A stretch of DNA of 12,574 nt, taken from the NCBI GenBank assembly GCA_019057975.1, contig JAHLWJ010000122.1, forward strand, positions 1-12,574, given 5' to 3'. This DNA is from Promethearchaeota archaeon. GTDB lineage: Archaea; Asgardarchaeota; Lokiarchaeia; Sigynarchaeales; SOKP01. Shown in pieces: positions 6,987 to 12,574 of this stretch. How positions within the stretch are numbered: position 1 is the first letter of the stretch; every line of letters begins with the position of its first letter. The notes under the pieces are model-generated. The model was not told where the DNA came from and did not search any database. It saw only the letters and a list, made by a program, of their open reading frames with translations. The position numbers were made by a program, and so were the translations under genes.

Positions 6987-7012
6987 TCCAGATAAGAAAA
7001 TAAGAAAATAAA

Positions 7013-7020
7013 GAGTTGAT
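7013..7020 (+). promoter_or_regulatory. Shine-Dalgarno site of the second permease gene
   Basis: GAGTTGAT matches GAGGTGAT at seven of eight positions and ends 9 bases before the ATG at 7030. It is the clearest ribosome-binding site in the window and fixes the start of this gene. Confidence 0.5.
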
Positions 7021-7029
7021 CATTAAAAA

Positions 7030-8031
7030 ATGACACAATTAGTTGAACAGGAATTTAAATTAGAGGAAGAAAAAGAAAAAAGCATAGCAAAAAGGATTTT
7101 AAAATGGATTGGTTCAAATCTAAAATTTTTATTTATCCCTGGCTATAGACTAGAAGAACTGACTATGCGTGAACAAGAATATGAAAAAACAGTTAGCAAA
7201 CGAAAATTTATCAGGAGATTAAAATCCGTTTTGACTATAATAGGAATTGGTATTGTATTTATGATAATTACTTTTGCTATTTTTGCTCCTTGGATTTCAC
7301 CATACGATTTTGCTTACGCAGATGGAGTTTGGACGGGATCATGGGATCCGCCATCTCCCGAACACCTACTAGGTCAAACTAATTTTGGACGGGATATTCT
7401 TGCACGTATGATATGGGGGGCAAGGTCTTCGTTAACAATCGCACTACCCGCTATAACATTAAGCGTTGTAGTAGGAGTTATCTTTGGAATTATAGCTGCA
7501 TATTTTGGAGGTTGGATTGATTCGATAATAATGAGAATTTCTGATATCTTCTTTGCATTTCCAGGATTAATTTTTGCTATCGTGTTAGTTGGAATTTTAG
7601 GTCGTAGAATGGAGTATATCATTTTAGCGTATGGAATCTTAGGAATTCCATATTATTCGCGACTAATTCGGGCTAGTGTCCTACAAGCAAAAGAGTTACC
7701 TTATGTAGAAGCAGCAAAAGTTTCAGGAGCTAAAAATTGGAGAATTATGTTTAGACATATCATGCCAAATTGTATTCAACCAATTATAATTTCCTTTACA
7801 TTTGATATCGGAGGAGTTATTTTGAGTTTTGCAGGGTTAGCATTCTTGGGATATGCCGATCCCCATCTGATTGAATGGGGCCGAGATATAGATATCGGAC
7901 GTGGGCATTTAGTTAATGCTCCATGGGCATCATTTTGGCCGGGATTAATGATAATAATTACCGTTTTGGGCTTTATGTTAATTGGAGATGGGTTAAGAGA
8001 TGCTTTAGACCCAAGATTGAGAAATCTATAA
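7030..8031 (+). CDS. dppC: Peptide ABC transporter permease, DppC type
   Basis: The 333-residue product is the partner permease of the DppB-type protein. A cytosolic N-terminal tail of about 65 charged residues, with a possible amphipathic helix at 18-37, precedes the first membrane helix (67-86). The segment DPPSPEHLLGQTNFGRDILA (106-125) and the following MIWGARSSL are the family's hallmark outer loop. Further helices lie near 136-158, 171-190, 196-206, 251-275 and 304-320. The coupling loop that meets the ATPase is canonical: YVEAAKVSGAKNWRIMFRHI (225-244), followed by MPN. The C-terminus GDGLRDALDPRLRNL is also typical. Compared with bacterial DppC (about 300 residues), the tail before the first helix is longer. 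It shares an operon with the upstream permease gene and lies 54 bases before the first ATPase gene. Confidence 0.95.
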   Translation: MTQLVEQEFKLEEEKEKSIAKRILKWIGSNLKFLFIPGYRLEELTMREQEYEKTVSKRKFIRRLKSVLTIIGIGIVFMIITFAIFAPWISPYDFAYADGVWTGSWDPPSPEHLLGQTNFGRDILARMIWGARSSLTIALPAITLSVVVGVIFGIIAAYFGGWIDSIIMRISDIFFAFPGLIFAIVLVGILGRRMEYIILAYGILGIPYYSRLIRASVLQAKELPYVEAAKVSGAKNWRIMFRHIMPNCIQPIIISFTFDIGGVILSFAGLAFLGYADPHLIEWGRDIDIGRGHLVNAPWASFWPGLMIIITVLGFMLIGDGLRDALDPRLRNL

Positions 8032-8042
8032 GATTTCTTTTA

Positions 8043-8054
8043 CTATATATATTA
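8043..8054 (+). promoter_or_regulatory. Possible TATA box before the ATPase genes
   Basis: CTATATATATTA lies in the 54-base gap after the permease stop, about 38 bases before the ATG at 8086. This is the right distance for an internal promoter with a leader of about 10 bases, and no Shine-Dalgarno is visible before that ATG. Co-transcription from upstream is equally possible. Confidence 0.28.
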
Positions 8055-8085
8055 AAATTAAATAGTTGTTTGGCAAAAGATAAAA

Positions 8086-9348
8086 ATGAATATTACAGAA
8101 AAGAAGCAAAGTTCGGAAAAGGGAACTCTGGTTGAATCAGAAGCATCTGGTGAAAATTCGGAAAAATTGCTTGAATTAACCAAACTTAGGACTTATTTTT
8201 ATACGGAAGAAGGGGTAGTTAAAGCAGTTGATGATGTTTCTTTAGATATTTATAAAAATGAAGTATTAGGTTTAGTCGGAGAAACTGGATGTGGAAAATC
8301 TGTCACTGCACTTTCAATCTTACGGCTTGTAAGAGAACCTGGAAAAATTGTTGAAGGATCTATTAAATATAAAGGTACGAATTTATTAGATTTGATGGAA
8401 ACTGAAATGAGGAGTTTCCGAGGTAAAAATATAACAATGATTTTTCAAGATCCTCTAAATTCTTTAAATCCCGTAATTTCTGTGGGAGATCAAATTTCAG
8501 AAGTTTTTCTCTTGCATCAACAAGACATTCTTAAAAAAGAATTGGATGAACGAATATTAGAACGAAAAAAGAAAAGAAATACAAAAAAGGAATTAAAGCA
8601 AAAATTAGGAGAATTAACTGGAGAGGAGCTAAATAAAATTAAAAAAGAAATTAAGAAACTAAAAGCAGAAACAAGCCATGTACCTGTGATAAAAGATGTT
8701 CTTTTAGATAGTGCGGCGAATATTATAAAAGAAGTAGGAATTGCTGATGCACGAGGGATTTTAAAACGATACCCTCATGAATTAAGTGGTGGTATGAGGC
8801 AAAGAATCATGATTGCAATGGCACTTTCTTGTAATCCTGATTTACTAATCGCTGATGAGCCAACAACTGCTTTAGATGTTACTATTCAAGCCCAAATACT
8901 GGATCTAATGAAAGATTTGCAGAAAAGGTTTCAAACCTCAATATTACTTATCACTCATGATTTAGGAATTATTGCAGATATGTGTGATCGAGTAGCTGTA
9001 ATGTACAGTGGAAGTATAGTCGAATATGCTACAGCTTTTGATTTATTTAAAAATCCACGTCATCCTTATACTCAAGGGTTAATAGCGGCTATACCGAGCA
9101 TTGAAAAGAAAAATCAAAAACTTCAAACTATTCGTGGAATGGTTCCCAATCTTATCTATCCCCCATCAGGTTGTAGATTCCACCCACGATGCGACGAGCG
9201 ATTAGAGATATGTGATAGCGTAAAACCTACCTTCCTTGAAATTAGTAAGAGATACTTTATTGCCTGCCACTTATTTGATCCAAAATATAAGGACTCACCT
9301 AAATTCAAATGGGAAGAAAAAGAGTTAAAATTATCTGAACAAGTTTAA
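8086..9348 (+). CDS. dppD: Peptide ABC transporter ATPase, DppD type, with long helical insert
   Basis: This 420-residue ATPase powers peptide import as a heterodimer with the DppF-type protein. Walker A is GETGCGKS (65-72), the Q-loop is at Q121 (FQDPLNSLNP), the signature is LSGGMRQR (233-240), Walker B is LLIADE (253-258) and the switch His is H291 (ITHD). The C-terminal oligopeptide-transporter domain has four Cys (363, 369, 376, 394) in GCRFHPRCDERLEIC and ACHLF. These cysteines are conserved in the family, and related OppD proteins carry an iron-sulfur cluster there. The odd part is residues 145-198, between the Q-loop and the signature: a highly charged Lys/Glu-rich, probably coiled-coil insert of about 50 residues where bacterial DppD has a short helical link. 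Residues 1-26 are also unconserved. The gene is longer than the usual 320-340 residues for this reason. It sits 6 bases before the next gene. Confidence 0.95.
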   Translation: MNITEKKQSSEKGTLVESEASGENSEKLLELTKLRTYFYTEEGVVKAVDDVSLDIYKNEVLGLVGETGCGKSVTALSILRLVREPGKIVEGSIKYKGTNLLDLMETEMRSFRGKNITMIFQDPLNSLNPVISVGDQISEVFLLHQQDILKKELDERILERKKKRNTKKELKQKLGELTGEELNKIKKEIKKLKAETSHVPVIKDVLLDSAANIIKEVGIADARGILKRYPHELSGGMRQRIMIAMALSCNPDLLIADEPTTALDVTIQAQILDLMKDLQKRFQTSILLITHDLGIIADMCDRVAVMYSGSIVEYATAFDLFKNPRHPYTQGLIAAIPSIEKKNQKLQTIRGMVPNLIYPPSGCRFHPRCDERLEICDSVKPTFLEISKRYFIACHLFDPKYKDSPKFKWEEKELKLSEQV

Positions 9349-9354
9349 AATTTA

Positions 9355-10431
9355 ATGGGAAAAAAGAGGACTAAAAATAAAATGACAATAAGTAAAGATT
9401 CAACAGCCCCTTCTAAGCTTTCAGAAGAAGTTATTCTTTCTGTTAAAAATCTAAAAACGCATTATCCAATTCTTGGAGGTTTATTTAAACGAAAAATAGG
9501 GGTAGTAAAAGCAGTAGATGGGGTTTCTTTCAACCTTTATAAAGGGGAAACTTTAGGTTTAGTAGGAGAAAGTGGTTGTGGTAAAACTACAATTGGGAAT
9601 ACGATATTAAATTTAGTTCCAGCTACTGAAGGTGAGATCTGGTATAAAGATCAAAGAATAGATGATAATTTCACCCAAGATATGCGGAAAAAAATCCAAT
9701 TGGTTTTTCAAGATCCTGATTCATCTCTTAATCCAAGATGGAAAGTTGTTAATATTATTGGTGAACCCTTAAGATTGATGATGGGGGTGAAGAAAAGGAG
9801 AGACATCCGAAGGAGCGTCTTGAAGCTATTAGAAACAGTTTCTCTAAAAAATGAGCATTTAGATCGATATCCACATGAATTCTCTGGAGGTCAGAAGCAA
9901 AGAATAGTAATAGCAAGAGCACTTGCATGTAATCCTGAAATAATAATATTAGATGAGCCAACTTCAGCTTTAGATGTTTCTGTTCAAGCTCAAATTTTAA
10001 ACTTATTAAAAGATCTTCAAAAACAATTTGGTTTTTCTTATCTGTTCATTACCCATGATTTAAGTGTTATTCAGCACATCGGAAATAGAATAGAGGTAAT
10101 GTATTTAGGTAAAATGGTTGAAGGTGGAATGACAGAAGAAGTGTTTTATAATCCTACGCATCCATATACTAAAGCATTGCTTTCTGCAAGGCCAACTTTC
10201 GACCCTAGTTCAAAAAGAAATCGGGTTATATTAAAGGGTGATGTTCCTAGCCCAATAAATCCTCCAAGTGGATGTGCATTTCATCCTAGATGTTATGAAA
10301 AAGAAAATCATGTTAATTGCGATGTAAACAACCCCGTAAGGGTTGATCTGGGGGGTTTACACTATATGAATTGTGCACCCATAAGTGAAGAAAAAAAGTC
10401 GTATAAAGGAATGGAATACATATCTGATTGA
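9355..10431 (+). CDS. dppF: Peptide ABC transporter ATPase, DppF type
   Basis: This second ATPase of the importer has 358 residues. Motifs in order: KTHYPILGGLFKR (34-46), typical of DppF/OppF; Walker A GESGCGKT (71-78); Q119 in FQDPDSSLNPR; signature FSGGQKQR (176-183), with Phe in place of the usual Leu; Walker B IIILDE (196-201); H234 in ITHD. The C-terminal oligopeptide domain again has four Cys (307, 313, 322, 340). Start choice is uncertain. The ATG at 9355 lies 6 bases after the previous stop with no Shine-Dalgarno, while the in-frame ATG at 9382 has GAGG at 9366-9369, 12 bases upstream; residues 1-9 are a basic, unconserved tail. Unlike its partner it has no helical insert. It is the last gene of the transporter locus and is followed by a T-rich terminator. 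Confidence 0.95.
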   Translation: MGKKRTKNKMTISKDSTAPSKLSEEVILSVKNLKTHYPILGGLFKRKIGVVKAVDGVSFNLYKGETLGLVGESGCGKTTIGNTILNLVPATEGEIWYKDQRIDDNFTQDMRKKIQLVFQDPDSSLNPRWKVVNIIGEPLRLMMGVKKRRDIRRSVLKLLETVSLKNEHLDRYPHEFSGGQKQRIVIARALACNPEIIILDEPTSALDVSVQAQILNLLKDLQKQFGFSYLFITHDLSVIQHIGNRIEVMYLGKMVEGGMTEEVFYNPTHPYTKALLSARPTFDPSSKRNRVILKGDVPSPINPPSGCAFHPRCYEKENHVNCDVNNPVRVDLGGLHYMNCAPISEEKKSYKGMEYISD

Positions 10432-10460
10432 ATAGATATTTTTAACTATTAGAGAATATC

Positions 10461-10477
10461 TTTTTCTATTTTTTTAT
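10461..10477 (+). terminator. T-rich terminator after the transporter operon
   Basis: T5 and T7 runs separated by CTA, then ATT, begin 30 bases after the stop of the second ATPase gene. This fits archaeal termination at the end of the transporter operon, before the DUF362 gene. Confidence 0.5.
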
Positions 10478-10569
10478 TATTTCCTTTTCATTATAACTTA
10501 AATAATTTAATTTCTATATTCAGAAATTGCATAAAAAAATTAAAATGTCCGTCTTTTTAATAACTAATC

Positions 10570-11739
10570 ATGTCTAATAAATCTCAGATTTTTATAGTAA
10601 AAACTTCTCCTAAAACTGTTTTAGAGGATTATGGTAAATTAATGCATTTAGCTCAATATGAGAAAGTGTATGAAAAAAATTCTAAAAACATCTTAAAATT
10701 AAATTTAAGCTGGTCTAAATTCTTCCCTTCGTGCTCTAGCCCACCATGGCAAGTCGAAGGGGTTCTTAAAACTATGATAAAAGATGGTTACGATCCAAAA
10801 AAAATCTTCACTGCTGAAAATCGGACTGTTGTGACCAATATAGAAAAGGGACTAAAAGGAAATAAGTGGGGCCCTATTATAGATAAATATGGAGTAAGGT
10901 TCATCCCTTTAACTAGAATTCCTTTTGTACCTTACGAATCCCAAAAACACCGATTTATTAGCTTAAAAAACAAGAAGTTACATGTTCTAGATTCGAAAAT
11001 ATTCCCAGGAGGATTTAAAATTCCAGAATTTTACATTGGAAAGCCAATAATTCACTTGCCCACAATGAAAACTCACGGTCATACTGGAGCGATTGGAGGG
11101 TCTTTAAACCAGACAAAGGAAGAATCAAAGAATGGAGGGATAACATGCGCTATGAAAAATGCTTTTGGAGGATTATTGACCAAAAGAAGGCATTTTAGTC
11201 ATCAGTTTATGTCTGAAGTTCTAGTAGATTTATTAATCGTTCAAAAACAAATTCATCCAAACATAATGGCAATAGTAGATGGAACAGTATGTGGAGATGG
11301 CGCTGGACCAAGAACAATGATTCCTCGGATTAAAAATTATCTCCTCGCCGGATATGATCAAGTTGCTGTTGATACTGTAGTTGCAAAAATGTTAGGATTC
11401 GAACCATTAAAGCTTCCTGCTATTAAATTAGCCCACGAAGAAGGGTTAGGATGTGGTGATTTCGAGGATATTGAAATTATTGGAGAGGACATATCGGGAA
11501 TAAATTGGAATTTCAAAGTTAAACGAAGTTTAATAATATGGGGAGATCAGATGGTTAGAAAAGGGTCTTTACAATTTTTAAATCCTTTACTACATAATAA
11601 AATCTTTTTTACATTACCGATTTTAGGATCTTTAGTATTTCATGATATGCTATGGTATCCAACAATCGGAAGGAAAAGGATTAAAAAATTCTTTGATACA
11701 GCTTGGGGAAGCCTTTTTAAAAACTATCCAAGTAGTTAG
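10570..11739 (+). CDS. DUF362-family protein
   Basis: The 389-residue product has the core motifs of the DUF362 family: HLPTMKTHGHTGA (162-174), the CAMKNAFGG segment (193-201), AIVDGTVCGDGAGPR (234-248) and LLAGYDQVAVDTVVAKMLGF (258-277). The biochemical function of the family is not established; many members carry a C-terminal ferredoxin domain with CxxCxxC motifs, and this one has none. Its few cysteines (C55, C193, C241, C295) are scattered. A C-terminal hydrophobic stretch (345-363) may associate with the membrane. No signal peptide is visible. The 138-base gap upstream contains the transporter terminator and TATA-like strings (TTATAACTTA at 10491-10500, CTATATT at 10514-10520), so it is probably transcribed on its own. 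Its last 23 bases overlap the tail of the opposite-strand tlyA gene. I can assign the family but not a reaction. Confidence 0.8.
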   Translation: MSNKSQIFIVKTSPKTVLEDYGKLMHLAQYEKVYEKNSKNILKLNLSWSKFFPSCSSPPWQVEGVLKTMIKDGYDPKKIFTAENRTVVTNIEKGLKGNKWGPIIDKYGVRFIPLTRIPFVPYESQKHRFISLKNKKLHVLDSKIFPGGFKIPEFYIGKPIIHLPTMKTHGHTGAIGGSLNQTKEESKNGGITCAMKNAFGGLLTKRRHFSHQFMSEVLVDLLIVQKQIHPNIMAIVDGTVCGDGAGPRTMIPRIKNYLLAGYDQVAVDTVVAKMLGFEPLKLPAIKLAHEEGLGCGDFEDIEIIGEDISGINWNFKVKRSLIIWGDQMVRKGSLQFLNPLLHNKIFFTLPILGSLVFHDMLWYPTIGRKRIKKFFDTAWGSLFKNYPSS

Positions 11740-12529
11740 AATTTAATTCTTTGGCATCTTTTAAGACTTCATTAATAGTATTATCAGTTTTAAAAACAAA
11801 TTCCTTATCAATCTTAATATGTACTAAAAATTCGATTGATCCTCCTTTACCTAACAAGGGAGAAGCGATTAAACCTTTCGGATACAGTGAATTCATTTTG
11901 CCCCATCCTATGAATTCTCTCAAAATTTTCTTAAGTATTGTCGAATCTTTAATAATTTTAAATTTTTTTTCTTGATGAAAATTGGTTTCAAAAAGAGGTT
12001 TAACTAGAACAATGATATCTCCATCTTGCTTTAAATACATCTTGACATTTGGAAGAACTGACCTAAGCGAAGAGAAGGTTACATCTACAGTAGTAATATC
12101 TATCTCTTCTGGTAAGGATGTCAGTTCCCTTGCATCAACGCCAAAGAATTCTACAATCTTATCATCTTTGCATGTTAAAGAAGGATGAAGTAAATTAGTT
12201 GCCGTGTCAACGGTATAAACTTTTAAAGCACCGTGTTGCAACAAACAATCTGTAAAGCCTCCAACTGAAGCACCAATATCAACGCAAATTTTTCCCGTAA
12301 CATCGACTGAAAAACTTTTAAGTGCAGCTTCTAATTTTAGACCCCCCCTTCCAACATAAGGATATTTTTTTGTAAGGTTAATTTTTGAGTTAATATCAAC
12401 TCTTTTGCTAGATTTTAGAATTATCATATCATTTACAAGAACAAAACCGCTTTTAATTAACCACTGTGCTTTTGTTCTGCTTTCTACTAATCTTCTATCT
12501 ACTAATACGATATCTAAGCGTTCTTTCAT
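11717..12529 (-). CDS. tlyA: TlyA-type rRNA 2'-O-methyltransferase
   Basis: The 270-residue product combines an N-terminal S4 RNA-binding domain (about 1-55: RLDIVLVDRRLVESRTKAQW onward, then GFVLVND) with an FtsJ-like methyltransferase domain. The SAM-binding motif is VDIGASVGGFTD (83-94). The K-D-K-E tetrad used by TlyA enzymes is complete: K65 in RGGLKLEAAL, D149 in VDVTFSSL, K177 in LVKPLFE and E233 in GSIEFLVH. TlyA proteins in bacteria methylate cytidine ribose in 16S and/or 23S rRNA; the old name hemolysin is misleading. The C-terminal 30 residues (241-270) are a charged extension beyond the usual end. The ATG at 12529 places the S4 domain at once, as in known members. The gene converges on the DUF362 gene and overlaps its 3' end by 23 bp. 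The promoter lies within 45 bases of the window edge and cannot be judged. Confidence 0.9.
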   Translation of the reverse strand: MKERLDIVLVDRRLVESRTKAQWLIKSGFVLVNDMIILKSSKRVDINSKINLTKKYPYVGRGGLKLEAALKSFSVDVTGKICVDIGASVGGFTDCLLQHGALKVYTVDTATNLLHPSLTCKDDKIVEFFGVDARELTSLPEEIDITTVDVTFSSLRSVLPNVKMYLKQDGDIIVLVKPLFETNFHQEKKFKIIKDSTILKKILREFIGWGKMNSLYPKGLIASPLLGKGGSIEFLVHIKIDKEFVFKTDNTINEVLKDAKELNSNYLDSF

Positions 12530-12574
12530 CTTTCTAATCTCAATATATCAAAATTTTAATTCTAAATAATGAGA

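Noticed and set aside
7374..8135. Small open frames at 7374-7622 (minus) and 7923-8135 (plus).
   Set aside because: They lie within or across the DppC-type and DppD-type genes in other frames and contradict strong family motifs there.
9755..9961. Minus-strand open frame of 68 residues.
   Set aside because: It is antisense to the ATPase core of the DppF-type gene and has no features of its own.
10545..10577. Ten-codon upstream frame (MSVFLITNHV) overlapping the start of the DUF362 gene, as a possible leader peptide.
   Set aside because: It is very short, has no ribosome-binding site, and upstream ATG-to-stop frames of this size are common by chance.
11751..12188. Two plus-strand open frames inside the tlyA gene (11751-11975 and 11982-12188).
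   Set aside because: They are antisense to the methyltransferase domain, whose catalytic tetrad is intact on the minus strand.

Overview
The window looks like a piece of a low-GC archaeal chromosome. No single gene proves this. The pointers are TATA-like boxes upstream of several genes, runs of T rather than GC-rich hairpins after genes, short Shine-Dalgarno matches to the archaeal consensus GGAGGTGAT (GAGTTGAT before the second permease gene, GTGAT before the binding protein gene), and a solute-binding protein held by an N-terminal membrane helix with no lipobox and many N-glycosylation sequons. An anaerobic peptide-using archaeon, possibly of the Asgard (Promethearchaeota) group, would fit, but the lineage is an inference. 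All protein families seen here also occur in bacteria.

Layout from left to right. (1) Positions 1-878 hold the nearly complete 3' part of a UbiA-superfamily membrane transferase of the decaprenyl-phosphate phosphoribosyltransferase type; its N-terminus lies outside the window and its frame is open well upstream of the first internal ATG. (2) A convergent AT-rich gap with T-tract terminators separates it from a minus-strand M28-family zinc peptidase gene (1175-2362). The peptidase has all expected metal ligands but carries a membrane hairpin inside the catalytic domain. (3) A 423-bp divergent control region (2363-2785) has a similar TATA-like element facing each way, an inverted repeat and an 11-bp tandem repeat. 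(4) Positions 2786-10431 hold a complete family-5 peptide ABC importer: binding protein, two permeases and two ATPases. It is interrupted after the binding protein gene by a T13 tract and by two unrecognised, very AT-rich genes (4583-5904) that overlap by ATGA. (5) Positions 10570-12529 hold a DUF362-family protein gene and, on the other strand, a TlyA-type rRNA 2'-O-methyltransferase gene; the two genes overlap tail to tail by 23 bp.

How the genes may work together: the binding protein captures di- or oligopeptides outside the cell, the two permeases form the channel, and the DppD/DppF-type ATPases drive import. The divergent peptidase could process imported or membrane-near peptides, which would make a small peptide-scavenging locus, but its membrane orientation cannot be settled here. 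The two orphan genes inside the transporter locus are the least explained part of the window. I see no CRISPR array, tRNA, rRNA, transposase or phage gene.
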